NCBI GenBank assembly: GCA_964368625.1 | Contig: CAYJBH010000015.1 | Location: 3,118-67,117 of the forward strand | From: CAYJBH01 sp964368625 | GTDB lineage: Bacteria > Bacillota > Clostridia > Oscillospirales > Ruminococcaceae | Direction of reading: 5' to 3' | Length of the DNA: 64,000 nucleotides | In this document: in pieces, positions 15,631-23,631 of the stretch | Numbering within the stretch: position 1 is the stretch's first letter | How the letters are laid out: the number at the start of each line of letters is the position of its first letter | Translations under genes and position numbers: made by a program | Notes under the pieces: model-generated | Database searches by the model: none | Told to the model about the DNA's origin: nothing | Seen by the model: only the letters and a program-made list of their open reading frames with translations

Positions 15631-15760
15631 TTCTCCTTGCATTAAGTGCCCTAACGATGGTTTTTGCTCTCAAACATGCAAAGATTGGGCGGACTGGTTC
15701 TTCATGAAGTGGGAAATAACAACAAGAGAAACAAGAAAACTATTGCAAATGGAAAAGTAA
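15590..15760 (+). CDS. Cys-rich small protein, 56 aa
   Basis: The protein is MNYSKQQNGAKQSNSPCIKC, then CSQTCKDWADWF. A CxxC plus CxxxC pair suggests one zinc ion. AAAGGG precedes the ATG, which lies inside the end of the RepL-like gene. Role unknown. Confidence 0.7.
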   Translation: MNYSKQQNGAKQSNSPCIKCPNDGFCSQTCKDWADWFFMKWEITTRETRKLLQMEK

Positions 15761-15817
15761 GTTGTATTATATTGTATTGTTTTTGTTTGCTAAAAAGATT
15801 GAAAGGGGAAATCAATT

Positions 15818-16054
15818 GTGTTAAATTTTGACTGTGATTGCGAAACGATGGACAGCCTACACAGCACGGCAAGCATGCAGGGGTTTTTCGCACCAAAAAC
15901 AGAGACTGCCAAAACGCCAAGCGTAGAAGCAATAGCGGAACTTGTTGGTGAGATTGGGCGCAAGATGGACGAGCTTGCAGATTTGGTGGAGCGGTATGGG
16001 CTGATGGACTACGACAACACGCTACCGAGCGAACTGCCGAGGGGGGATGATTGA
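15818..16054 (+). CDS. hypothetical protein, 78 aa (GTG start)
   Basis: GTG start with GAAAGGGG upstream. The C-terminal half is a charged helix (EAIAELVGEIGRKMDELADL) that could form a coiled coil. Just upstream (15762-15778) is TTGTATTATATTGTATT, also present at 12798-12814. Confidence 0.7.
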   Translation: MLNFDCDCETMDSLHSTASMQGFFAPKTETAKTPSVEAIAELVGEIGRKMDELADLVERYGLMDYDNTLPSELPRGDD

Positions 16055-16307
16055 CATGGCATCACATAGGCAGATTCTAAAGCGGATTGCAGATGGAGAG
16101 CTTGTGGGGTATGAGTTTTTTATCCGCGAAAATCATGGAGAATGTTTGATTCTGTATTTTTCCTGCGAGCCGACCGAACAGCTGATCAAACCCGAATCGG
16201 AAAGCAAATACGTTGATGCGCTGGTGGAATTTAATCGGTCAAAATTGAAAAAAAGCTTAGGCGAAATGGTGGGATTTAACCGCGATAAACTCACACCGAA
16301 ACTATAA
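16047..16307 (+). CDS. hypothetical protein, 83-86 aa
   Basis: ATG at 16047 or 16056, both after GAGGGGGG. Mixed protein, not recognised. Overlaps the previous gene by 8 nt. Confidence 0.68.
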   Translation: MIDMASHRQILKRIADGELVGYEFFIRENHGECLILYFSCEPTEQLIKPESESKYVDALVEFNRSKLKKSLGEMVGFNRDKLTPKL

Positions 16308-16329
16308 CGGGAGGGGATGTCAATGCAGC

Positions 16330-16373
16330 CAACGCTATGGGTGCTTCACAACCTAATAGCGTTGTTTTATTTT
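16330..16373 (+). terminator. hairpin with T-rich tail
   Basis: CAACGCTAT (16330-16338) pairs with ATAGCGTTG (16356-16364), followed by TTTTATTTT. It ends just before the RBS (AAGGAGG) of the broken antirepressor, so it may terminate or attenuate. Confidence 0.6.
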
Positions 16374-16388
16374 AAGGAGGTAATTTTA

Positions 16389-16626
16389 TGGATGAATTGA
16401 AGTTATTTGAAGGTAACAACGTGGATATAATCGAGCAAAACGGAACGATTTTTTTGAGGTCTATTCTACAGGCATGGCGTTGGGACATGCAAAAGAAGCA
16501 AAGGGAAAACTTTATCCACGAAAAGAAAGAATTGACGATAGTCTAAAAAGTGCTGATATAACACCAGTTGTCCACGGTGGACAACTTTACATTACCGAAG
16601 AACAACTCTGCGATATGATGCTTTGA
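16389..16626 (+). pseudogene. frameshifted BRO/Bro-N-type antirepressor fragment
   Basis: The first frame gives MDELKLFEGNNVDIIEQNGT and then goes off-frame at a run of seven T (16449-16455). Adding one T restores the conserved Bro-N continuation (FEVYSTGMALGHAKEAKGK, PVVHGGQLYITEEQL). A second disruption at CTTTGA (16621-16626) ends the protein where family members continue with the second half of the domain. Both lesions support a dead gene rather than a sequencing slip, though base errors cannot be excluded. Confidence 0.75.
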
Positions 16627-16665
16627 ATGCTAAGAAAATTTTTTTTGATTTAGAAAGGAAAAAAG

Positions 16666-17343
16666 ATGAACGAATTAGCAAAATTAAACACAGTGGAAAC
16701 CATTACAAGCCGAGAAGTTGCGGAACTAACTGGAAAAGAACACAACACAGTAATGCGTGATATAAGAGTTTTAGCAGAACAAGTAAAAGAATTAGGAGAG
16801 TACAAATTTGCACAGTCCTTTTATGTGAATTCCCAAAACAAGAAACAACCACAGTATCAACTAACAAAAAAAGAAAGTCTATTGTTGGCAAGCGGTTACA
16901 GCGCACTTTTGAGAGCTAAAATAATTGACAGATGGGAAGAATTAGAAAACCGATTAAAAACACCAACTACAATGGTTGAAGCACTTACACTTGCTCTTGA
17001 ACAAGCTAAAAAAATAGAGCAGTTACAAGCAGAAAATCAAGTAATGCTGCCGAAAGCACAGTTTTTTGATGCGGTTGCAGATAGCAAGGATGCTTTGCCT
17101 ATGGCAGATGTTGCAAAGGTTTTGGATATGGGAGTTGGTCGCAACAAACTTTTTGACATATTGCGCAAACAAAAAGTGCTTGACCAAAACAACAAGCCTT
17201 ATCAGTCTATGGTGGATCGCGGCTACTTTAGAGTTGTTGAGCAAAAATTCATGCGAAACGGAGAACAATGCATTAACATAAAAACGTTAGTATATCAAAA
17301 AGGTGTTGAATACATTAGGAGAATCTTGTGTTCAACTCTTTAA
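16666..17343 (+). CDS. Rha-family regulator with KilA-C (ANT) domain
   Basis: The 225-residue protein has an N-terminal pRha domain (TSREVAELTGKEHNTVMRDIR at about 14-34, a DNA-binding HTH) and a C-terminal phage antirepressor KilA-C domain (from about residue 125: QFFDAVADSKDALPMADVAK). Such proteins alter phage repression or host regulation. The terminator at 17352 follows directly. Confidence 0.85.
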   Translation: MNELAKLNTVETITSREVAELTGKEHNTVMRDIRVLAEQVKELGEYKFAQSFYVNSQNKKQPQYQLTKKESLLLASGYSALLRAKIIDRWEELENRLKTPTTMVEALTLALEQAKKIEQLQAENQVMLPKAQFFDAVADSKDALPMADVAKVLDMGVGRNKLFDILRKQKVLDQNNKPYQSMVDRGYFRVVEQKFMRNGEQCINIKTLVYQKGVEYIRRILCSTL

Positions 17344-17351
17344 AATCGAAC

Positions 17352-17376
17352 AAGCCCTTCGGGGCTTTTTGTTTTT
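17352..17376 (+). terminator. intrinsic terminator after the Rha-type gene
   Basis: AAGCCC-TTCG-GGGCTT followed by TTTGTTTTT, a compact UUCG tetraloop hairpin. Confidence 0.9.
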
Positions 17377-17388
17377 AACATGTTTTTG

Positions 17389-17418
17389 TTGACAAAGTAT
17401 TTATACTTGTGTTACAAT
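17389..17418 (+). promoter_or_regulatory. promoter with internal operator, replication genes
   Basis: TTGACA (17389-17394), 18 nt, TACAAT (17413-17418). The spacer begins with AAGTATTTATACTT (17395-17408), a 14-bp inverted repeat, a probable repressor site. The first gene downstream is a ribbon-helix-helix protein, suggesting autoregulation. Confidence 0.78.
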
Positions 17419-17451
17419 GATTTTATAAATTTTTGAAGGTGGTGATTGGTT

Positions 17452-17616
17452 GTGAAACGGTTTACATTTGTGCTTGAAAAGGGACTTAAGGATGAGTTAG
17501 AAAAAAGATCCAAGGAACTTGGTATGTCTTCGTCTGCCTATGTTCGTTCGGTTGTTATTGCTGCATTGAAAAAAGAAAAGGAGAAAAATTGTGGCTATTT
17601 TAAGGAACAACAATAG
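17452..17616 (+). CDS. ribbon-helix-helix regulator, 54 aa (GTG start)
   Basis: The protein has VKRFTFVLEKGLKDELEKRS, then LGMSSSAYVRSVVIAALKK: a strand-helix-helix RHH fold. It overlaps the next gene by 26 nt. It probably binds the palindrome within its own promoter. Confidence 0.75.
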   Translation: MKRFTFVLEKGLKDELEKRSKELGMSSSAYVRSVVIAALKKEKEKNCGYFKEQQ

Positions 17617-18364
17617 AGAAAAATATACCGTTCTTGACAATCACGCTATAAAAAACAACGATTTGTCGTTGAAAGCTCTTGGATTGTTAGTTAGAATGTT
17701 ATCGTTTCCTGACAATTGGCACTTTTGCGAAACAGGGCTTGATAGTGTTTTTAAGGCTGACGGAATGACTTCTATTCGCAGTGGGTTGAAAGAGCTTGAA
17801 GCTGCTGGTTACTTAAAAAGGACGAAGATTCGCAACGAAAAGAAACAGATGGCTGGAACTGAATGGAGAATAAGCGAAACACCAATTTTTATTGAAAATC
17901 CACAATTTGATTTTCCAATATCGGGTGTCCCTAAAGCGGAAATGTCTAGCTTGGAAAACCACAGACAATTAAATACTAATGGATTAAATACTAATGGATT
18001 AAATACTGATGAACAAATCACTAAAAAGGGAAAAGCGAAAGCTACGGAGCTTTCATTTGATTTTTTGCCTTCTGATGTGTTAAAAGATGTTTTTTTGGAT
18101 TTTTCAGAAATGAGGAAAAGTATGAAAGCGAATTTGACACAAAGAGCATTGGAACTTGCATATAAAGATTTGCTGAAATTAAGCAAGGATGAGAAAACAC
18201 AGATTGAAATTGTGGAACAAAGCATAATGAGAGGATGGAAAGGGCTTTTCGCTTTGCCAAATAACAATGGAAACAGAGGTGACAATGCAAACAAGACAAA
18301 ATCTCTTTGGGAGACACCTGCTAACGAACTTGATTACACATCGGAAAAGGGGTTTGAACTATGA
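17591..18364 (+). CDS. replisome organiser / DnaD-like replication protein
   Basis: The 257-residue protein has a GTG start with AAAGGAG. The N-terminal half is a winged helix of the phage replication-initiator type (NDLSLKALGLLVRMLSFPDN, then a second HTH GMTSIRSGLKELEAAGYLKR). It has a short repeat of LNTNG in the linker (about 135-145) and a helical C-terminal region. It is followed by a DnaC-like loader with an ATGA overlap, the standard initiator-loader pair. Confidence 0.8.
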   Translation: MAILRNNNREKYTVLDNHAIKNNDLSLKALGLLVRMLSFPDNWHFCETGLDSVFKADGMTSIRSGLKELEAAGYLKRTKIRNEKKQMAGTEWRISETPIFIENPQFDFPISGVPKAEMSSLENHRQLNTNGLNTNGLNTDEQITKKGKAKATELSFDFLPSDVLKDVFLDFSEMRKSMKANLTQRALELAYKDLLKLSKDEKTQIEIVEQSIMRGWKGLFALPNNNGNRGDNANKTKSLWETPANELDYTSEKGFEL

Positions 18365-19122
18365 TTTGTGAAGTTTGCGGAAAAAGTCTTGTGAAAGAAA
18401 TTAAACTTTTTAACTCGGTTGTTAGTGTTCCTGTTTTGTGCGCTTGTGAGATTGAGAAAAGAAACCAAGCGGAGGAATACGAAAAAAACAGACAAAAAGA
18501 ACTTTTGATAAAGAGAATGAGAAAAAACGGCATTCGAGACAACAAGGCTAGCCGGTACACTTTTTCCCTTGATGATGGAACTGGTGAAAAAATAGAAATG
18601 GCGAAGAGATATGTTGACAAGATCGATGAAATGATTTCAGAAAACATTGGCTTACTTTTAACCGGCAACGTAGGAAGTGGGAAAAGTTTTACCGCAGGTT
18701 GCATATGCAACGCTTTGATTGACAAGGGAATTTCTTCAATTTTCATAAACTTGTCAACAGTTTTGAATGATTTAACAAACTTTACGAGTGAAGGAGTGGA
18801 TCGAAACGAATACATATACGACTTGAACCAATGTCAAGTGTTGGTTATTGATGACTTTGGAATTGAAAGACAAAGTGCATTTGCTTCGGAGCAAATTTTC
18901 AACTTGGTGGATTCTAGGATTAGAAAAAACAAGCCGTTGATTGTTACAACTAACATAACGCTTGGAACTTTGAAAGACGAACATGCTCCAATGCAGCAAA
19001 GGCGTATATATGACAGATTGCTTGGGTCATGCGTTCCGATCGTTTTTAACGGAAAAAGCAGAAGAAAAACGGAATCAATTCAAAAAATGGACAAAATGAA
19101 AGACATATTAAACGGAACATGA
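18361..19122 (+). CDS. DnaC-like helicase loader ATPase
   Basis: The 253-residue AAA+ protein has Walker A GNVGSGKS (102-109) and Walker B VLVIDD (160-165). The N-terminus has Cys3/Cys6 and Cys27/Cys29, a zinc-binding N-terminal segment typical of Firmicute phage DnaC proteins. It loads the replicative helicase (probably the host's, since none was seen here) at the origin. Confidence 0.92.
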   Translation: MICEVCGKSLVKEIKLFNSVVSVPVLCACEIEKRNQAEEYEKNRQKELLIKRMRKNGIRDNKASRYTFSLDDGTGEKIEMAKRYVDKIDEMISENIGLLLTGNVGSGKSFTAGCICNALIDKGISSIFINLSTVLNDLTNFTSEGVDRNEYIYDLNQCQVLVIDDFGIERQSAFASEQIFNLVDSRIRKNKPLIVTTNITLGTLKDEHAPMQQRRIYDRLLGSCVPIVFNGKSRRKTESIQKMDKMKDILNGT

Positions 19123-19165
19123 CATTGTTTTGAAAATTTGGCAGGTTTAACGGCTTTTGAATCAA

Positions 19166-19204
19166 CGCGCGTAGTTTTTATGGGAGAAATAAAAAACGCG
19201 TTAA
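19166..19204 (+). other. intergenic hairpin
   Basis: In the 115-nt gap between the loader and the next gene, GTTTTTAT pairs with ATAAAAAAC around a GGGAGAA loop, flanked by AACGCG and CGCGTT. There is no clean U-run; it may be a processing or translation-control hairpin. Confidence 0.4.
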
Positions 19205-19237
19205 AAGGGCAAAATAATCAAAAAGAAAGGCATTCCT

Positions 19238-19510
19238 ATGAATATTTGCAAACAGTGTGGGAAAAAATTTGAAAAAAACAGTCATCAGCAAATTTTTTGC
19301 GGAAAATCTTGCAGGGTTCTTTACAACAACACAAAGTTCAACGCAGAAAAAGAATACGAATATCAAAAATACAAAAAGCCCGAAAAGAAGAAAAAGAAAA
19401 TACCTACAATTTCAGAAATGGCAAAAATGGCGAATTTCAGTGGTTTGACTTATGGGCAAATGGTATTGAAAGGAATGATGGAAAATGAAAAAAAACTGGA
19501 TAACAATTAA
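19238..19510 (+). CDS. zinc-finger protein, 90 aa
   Basis: The protein is MNICKQCGKKFEKNSHQQIF, then CGKSC: a CxxC...CxxxC zinc finger at the N-terminus, then a lysine-rich linker. GAAAGG lies upstream. Overlaps the nuclease gene by 26 nt. Confidence 0.78.
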   Translation: MNICKQCGKKFEKNSHQQIFCGKSCRVLYNNTKFNAEKEYEYQKYKKPEKKKKKIPTISEMAKMANFSGLTYGQMVLKGMMENEKKLDNN

Positions 19511-20057
19511 GGCTAAAAACTTGGACAGAATTCAAAACGCATTTCCTGATGTTAGAGGTATTACTGGTATTTACATTCTGACTAGGAAAGACGAAAACGA
19601 TATAAAGTATGCCTATGTCGGTCAAGCAAGAAACATCAAATCGAGACTAGCAGATCATTTGGCAGGATATCAGCACATTGACCTATCGATGAAAAAACAT
19701 GGAATTGGCGGAGAGGAAAAACACGCTTGGAACAATTGCTTCACCGTAGAGTGCAAAGAAAGCGCACTTGATGTCGAAGAACAATACTGGATCAAAAAGA
19801 TGCACGAACAAGGATATCAACTGCACAACAAAACAAGTGGAAGCCAAGGGAAAGGGAAAACTCAAATATCTGAATTTAAACCTGCGCGTGGTTATCGTGA
19901 CGGATTGGAGCAAGGATACAAAAACGCGCAAAAAGAAGTATCTTATTGGTTTGAAAAACATCTTGCTTTCACGACCAAAACAGAACCGCCAAACAAATAT
20001 CAAGAAAAAGCAATGGAATTGTTCAATGAATTTTTGAATTACAAAGAGCAAAAATAG
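19485..20057 (+). CDS. GIY-YIG family endonuclease
   Basis: The 190-residue protein has GIY at 28-30 and YVG at 44-46, followed by the conserved Arg (IKSRL, 54), a Glu in LDVEEQYW and an Asn in HNKTSG, the catalytic set of the GIY-YIG fold. The C-terminal half is a charged helical extension. It could act in recombination, as a homing-type nuclease, or against host DNA. Confidence 0.82.
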   Translation: MKKNWITIKAKNLDRIQNAFPDVRGITGIYILTRKDENDIKYAYVGQARNIKSRLADHLAGYQHIDLSMKKHGIGGEEKHAWNNCFTVECKESALDVEEQYWIKKMHEQGYQLHNKTSGSQGKGKTQISEFKPARGYRDGLEQGYKNAQKEVSYWFEKHLAFTTKTEPPNKYQEKAMELFNEFLNYKEQK

Positions 20058-20072
20058 AAAGGTTGTGAACAT

Positions 20073-20351
20073 GTGAATAGACTTAAAAAAATGATACGTG
20101 TTGTTAAAATTCAGACGAACGAAATCGTATTGTCAACTGACAGCGATAGAAACTTCAAGACCGAAGTAGTGGAAGGATGGATTGGAAGTACTTCATTTGT
20201 TGCTTGTGATATGAGATCACCATTATTCAGAACAGTACGAAAACTTGAGATTGGAGATGATTGTGTATTTACGAAAGACAACATATGCGATTCATACGGA
20301 CACAAGTATTTTCCAGTATTTCAAGCTATTATGCAAAAAGCGAAACAATGA
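20073..20351 (+). CDS. hypothetical protein, 92 aa (GTG start)
   Basis: GTG start after AAAGG. Small beta-rich protein, not recognised. Confidence 0.7.
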   Translation: MNRLKKMIRVVKIQTNEIVLSTDSDRNFKTEVVEGWIGSTSFVACDMRSPLFRTVRKLEIGDDCVFTKDNICDSYGHKYFPVFQAIMQKAKQ

Positions 20352-20367
20352 AAAAGGAGGAATGAAA

Positions 20368-21153
20368 ATGAGTAATTTGAAAATCTTTGAAAACAACACT
20401 TTCGGTCAAATTAGGACAATGGAAAACAATGGGCAGGTTTTGTTTTGCGGTAGCGATGTAGCAAAAGCGTTGGGGTACGATCAGCCGCACAAAGCAATTG
20501 AAAGACACTGCAAGGGAAATGGGGGTACGTTTCATACCGTCATAGATTCCATGGGGAGGGAGCAAAAGGCGAAGTTTATCAACGAAGGCAATCTTTATCG
20601 CCTGATTATGTCTTCCAAACTTCCAGAAGCAGAGAGGTTCGAAAAATGGGTGTTTGAAGAAGTGCTCCCCTCCATCAGACGTGATGGCGGTTACATCCAA
20701 GGGCAAGAGCAAATGAGCGGTGAAGAGTTGATGGCAAGGGCGTTGCAGTTTGCTGACAACAGGATCAAAGCACTTGAAAACGAACGATTGAAATTAACTG
20801 AAAAAGCAAAAGAAGATGCGCCTAAAGTTTTATTTGCAAATGCAGTTTCTGCATCAAAGTCTACAATACTGATTGGAGAGCTTGCAAAACTTCTAAAAGG
20901 GAATGGAATAGAAACAGGTCAAAACCGATTGTATGAGATATTAAGGAATGACGGATACCTCATCAGTCGAAAAGGAACGGATTACAACATGCCAACGCAA
21001 AAGGCAATGGAACTTGGATTATTTAAGGTCAAAGAAACCGCTATCACCCATTCCGATGGGCATGTAAGCGTTTCAAAAACAACTAAGGTAACAGGAAAAG
21101 GTCAAACTTACTTCATCAACAAATACTTAGAAAAGAAAGGGAACAAAAAATGA
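20368..21153 (+). CDS. antirepressor, Bro-N plus KilA-C domains
   Basis: The start is at 20368 (MSNLKIFENNTFGQIRTMEN) after AAAGGAGG. The Bro-N domain covers about 1-110 (VLFCGSDVAKALGY, KWVFEEVLPSIRR) and the KilA-C domain about 165-260 (VLFANAVSASKSTILIGELA). It is one of several intact or broken members of this family in the window. The stop overlaps the phosphatase start. Confidence 0.88.
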   Translation: MSNLKIFENNTFGQIRTMENNGQVLFCGSDVAKALGYDQPHKAIERHCKGNGGTFHTVIDSMGREQKAKFINEGNLYRLIMSSKLPEAERFEKWVFEEVLPSIRRDGGYIQGQEQMSGEELMARALQFADNRIKALENERLKLTEKAKEDAPKVLFANAVSASKSTILIGELAKLLKGNGIETGQNRLYEILRNDGYLISRKGTDYNMPTQKAMELGLFKVKETAITHSDGHVSVSKTTKVTGKGQTYFINKYLEKKGNKK

Positions 21154-21647
21154 TTGAAATTTGCAAAAACGTGTTTATCGCAAGCCAAAACGAAGACTTG
21201 AACGGAATGAGGGGAATTGATTCGTTGTGCTTGTGCGCCAAAACGTTCCATCAAAGGGTTGTTGGGTATAAAGGGAACTTGGACAAGCTGCACGCTGAAT
21301 ATTTGATTGCAGAGAGACAAGACGAAAACTTGATTGCGTTCAACTTGATTGATGCACCAAAGGTTGAATACATTCCGAAAGTTATTATCGACAAAGCTTT
21401 GGAATTCGTGGAGAAAGAACTTGATAAAGGCGAAAAAGTTGTTGTTGTTTGCAACCAAGGAAGGAGCAGAAGCGCATGCATTGGGCTAATGCATATGCTA
21501 AAAACGAAAAAAATTAAGGGATGCAAGGATTTTGCAGAAGTCGAAGAAAAATATAAACGAATTTACCCAATGTACGATCCTAGCTTGGGTATGAGAACAT
21601 ACGCTGAAAACTTCTTTTGGGAAATGAAAGACAAAGGAGAATATTGA
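21150..21647 (+). CDS. dual-specificity / tyrosine phosphatase-like protein
   Basis: The 165-residue protein contains VVVVCNQGRSRSA: Cys101-x5-Arg107 followed by Ser, the P-loop of cysteine-based phosphatases. Asp68 in an upstream LIDAP segment could serve as general acid. It might dephosphorylate a host protein, nucleotide or RNA end. ATGA overlap with the antirepressor. Confidence 0.75.
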   Translation: MIEICKNVFIASQNEDLNGMRGIDSLCLCAKTFHQRVVGYKGNLDKLHAEYLIAERQDENLIAFNLIDAPKVEYIPKVIIDKALEFVEKELDKGEKVVVVCNQGRSRSACIGLMHMLKTKKIKGCKDFAEVEEKYKRIYPMYDPSLGMRTYAENFFWEMKDKGEY

Positions 21648-21946
21648 TGGCTAAAACATACTTGATCGACATTCCTGCACACGTATTCGAAATGAAAGGG
21701 TTTGCCAAAGAAAACGAATACAAATTTGATTGTTTCCACAGGGTTTGGAAAGCATCAACGATTGAAAAAGGGCATGCAAAAGAAATATTTGCTACTGTTG
21801 AATTTTCGACAAAAGGGAAAAAGGTTTGCACTATGTATCGACACATTAACGGAGCTAAAAACAAATTGGGGGAATGCTCTTACAACAAGGCGGTTAATTA
21901 TTGCAAAAAGAACTTAAGAATGTTGAAAGGAGAAACCAAAATATGA
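21647..21946 (+). CDS. hypothetical protein, 99 aa
   Basis: The protein is MAKTYLIDIPAHVFEMKGFA; AAAGGAG upstream; overlaps the phosphatase stop by 1 nt and the next gene by 4 nt. Basic, mixed fold, not recognised. Confidence 0.78.
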   Translation: MAKTYLIDIPAHVFEMKGFAKENEYKFDCFHRVWKASTIEKGHAKEIFATVEFSTKGKKVCTMYRHINGAKNKLGECSYNKAVNYCKKNLRMLKGETKI

Positions 21947-22428
21947 ATGGAAGTGTTTATGTTAAAATTAAGATGTTTTTGATTGTGGTTGTAGTTGCGG
22001 TTTTGTTTTTTCTTTCCTATGCAAAATCAGAAGAATTTGACACGTATACTATGTATGTTGTTGTGGATTCTGAAAGTGTTTTGAACGGAAGGGCTAAGCC
22101 TTCCGCAGAAAGCGAAATAGTAGCAATATACAATTTGGGAAATGAGTTGAAAATTATATCGATTGAAAACGGATGGGCGAACGTGATAGGAAGCGAATAT
22201 GGTACTTGCTACGTGTTTGCAAAATATCTTTCGTATGAAAAGCCGTTTGATGAAGGGGTGAAAATGATTGTGGTTTCAAACGGAAGGGTTGCCATTCGAG
22301 AAGAGCCGGACAAAGAATCAATCATTGAAAAGTGGGTAAACAACGGAGATGAGCTTTTTGCTTTTGCAAGTGTAAACGGGTTTTACAAAGTTGATGATGG
22401 TTATATTATGTGCGAATTTTTGAAATGA
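21943..22428 (+). CDS. exported or membrane-anchored SH3b-like protein
   Basis: The start is at 21943 (MNGSVYVKIKMFLIVVVVAV). A hydrophobic segment at about 9-24 is a signal or anchor. It is followed by two SH3b-like repeats (about 35-90, SVLNGRAKPSAESEIVAIYN; and about 105-160, RVAIREEPDKESIIEKW). Phage proteins of this kind face the cell envelope; possible roles include wall binding or superinfection exclusion. Confidence 0.7.
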   Translation: MNGSVYVKIKMFLIVVVVAVLFFLSYAKSEEFDTYTMYVVVDSESVLNGRAKPSAESEIVAIYNLGNELKIISIENGWANVIGSEYGTCYVFAKYLSYEKPFDEGVKMIVVSNGRVAIREEPDKESIIEKWVNNGDELFAFASVNGFYKVDDGYIMCEFLK

Positions 22429-22437
22429 GGTGGGAAT

Positions 22438-22923
22438 ATGTGGATAATGGGATTTGAAAAGAAGCCTATGAGGGCAAATGAGCTAAGTTCTTTTGAAAAT
22501 TTTTCGTGGGCGCTTTCTGCAATCAAACAAGCTGAAAGTGACCTTGGGAAAAGACTTGAACTTGTTGGAAAAAAAAGAAACGTAAAACGAATCGCAAGCG
22601 AACTTGCAAACATTTATGCTTTGCTTCTTCGAACGGTTCAAACTGAAAAACTCATCACCTTGAAAAAGAATCTTGAAAACCAAACGATGAAAATAGTAAC
22701 CAAACGAAGCACATCAAGCGCAGATGATGGCTTTGCTTATGTCGAAAAAGATTGCTTGAAAGAGCTTTGCAGGATTGCTACAACGGAAGAGTGCTTAATT
22801 TGCGAAGGGAAGGGGAACAACAAGGCAAAATGCAAATTAAGAAAATCATTGAAAGGAATATTTATTGATGAAATGGACGAACAGCTTGAATGCATAGGGA
22901 AACAATTGATGACTAAGCTTTGA
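22438..22923 (+). CDS. DUF5651-like phage protein, 161 aa
   Basis: Helical protein with a Cys pattern near the C-terminus (ECLICEGKG, then KCKLRKSL) like a group of short Firmicute phage proteins I associate with DUF5651. GAGGTGGG upstream. Function unknown. Confidence 0.65.
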   Translation: MWIMGFEKKPMRANELSSFENFSWALSAIKQAESDLGKRLELVGKKRNVKRIASELANIYALLLRTVQTEKLITLKKNLENQTMKIVTKRSTSSADDGFAYVEKDCLKELCRIATTEECLICEGKGNNKAKCKLRKSLKGIFIDEMDEQLECIGKQLMTKL

Positions 22924-22942
22924 TTAAGAAAGGTGATGCAAA

Positions 22943-23158
22943 ATGACGGAATTGCAACATAATCTAAAAATAACAATCGAACACCTAGCAGAAGAAATTA
23001 AAAAAATTGACGATCAAATTATTTTATCGGAATTTACGAAAACAAGGCCGGATTCAAGAGTTACTACAGAAAAAATTCTTGCATACAAAGATGCTATAGG
23101 TGTTTTGTGGGAAAAGGTAGAAGAAATTCAAGATGAAATTTGCAGAGAAAAAGCATAA
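22943..23158 (+). CDS. hypothetical coiled-coil protein, 71 aa
   Basis: The protein is MTELQHNLKITIEHLAEEIK, nearly all helix with heptad-like spacing. AAAGGTG upstream. Not recognised. Confidence 0.72.
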   Translation: MTELQHNLKITIEHLAEEIKKIDDQIILSEFTKTRPDSRVTTEKILAYKDAIGVLWEKVEEIQDEICREKA

Positions 23159-23159
23159 A

Positions 23160-23191
23160 AAAACGTCCCTGTCGGCACGCATCGACAGGGA
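23160..23191 (-). terminator. 10-bp hairpin oriented as a minus-strand terminator
   Basis: GTCCCTGTCG and CGACAGGGAC pair perfectly around 8 nt. On the plus strand no U-run follows, but on the minus strand the hairpin is followed by a run of seven T, so it would stop antisense transcription. On the plus strand it may instead structure the leader of the nucleotide-metabolism genes. Confidence 0.5.
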
Positions 23192-23213
23192 CTAACAGGA
23201 GGGGGAAAGCAAA

Positions 23214-23303
23214 TTGATTATAACACACAAAAAACAAAAAGTCAACACCAAAAAACAAAAAGAAAGAAGTGGTTGGTTTGGGAAAAGGGTTGAAATACGA
23301 TGA
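23214..23303 (+). CDS. possible basic leader peptide, 29 aa
   Basis: TTG start 8 nt after a strong AGGAGGGGG, ending in TGA at 23303 and overlapping the weakly initiated MazZ-like gene. Very basic (THKKQKVNTKKQKERS). It may only serve to couple translation. Confidence 0.4.
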   Translation: MIITHKKQKVNTKKQKERSGWFGKRVEIR

Positions 23304-23631
23304 AAAAAAGTTAAGGCTTGACTTGATTCCTTTTAGCGCGTATGAATCTTTAGGAAAGGTTTTGACGTTTGGTGCGAACAAATACACGCCGAACAGTTGG
23401 CAAATGGTAGAAAAAAACAGATATGTTGCTGCGTTGTTAAGACACATGGTTGCTTACTTGAAAGATCCAAATGGAATTGACGAGGAAAGCGGATTGTTGC
23501 ACGTGGAACATTTGTTTTGCAATGCAATGTTTTTGAATCATTTTCAAATCACAGAAAGTCATATCGATTCTATTGAAAAAGCTGCAAAGGAACTTCACAA
23601 ATGTTTATATGGAGAGGAAAACAAAAAATGA
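23269..23631 (+). CDS. MazZ-like dATP/dGTP pyrophosphohydrolase (DUF5664)
   Basis: The 120-residue protein matches the DUF5664 pattern: KYDEKKLRLDLIPFSAYESL, FGANKYTPNSW, YVAALLRHMVAYL and EESGLLHVEHLFCNAMF. Members convert dATP/dGTP to monophosphates; in cyanophage S-2L the relative MazZ feeds 2-aminoadenine genome synthesis. No PurZ-like gene was seen here, so a role in pool control is more likely. GTG start with a weak RBS. Confidence 0.75.
   Translation: MVGLGKGLKYDEKKLRLDLIPFSAYESLGKVLTFGANKYTPNSWQMVEKNRYVAALLRHMVAYLKDPNGIDEESGLLHVEHLFCNAMFLNHFQITESHIDSIEKAAKELHKCLYGEENKK

Noticed and set aside
23160..23191. Rightward terminator
   Set aside because: No U-run on the plus strand; the tail is on the minus side, so a rightward terminator call is not justified.
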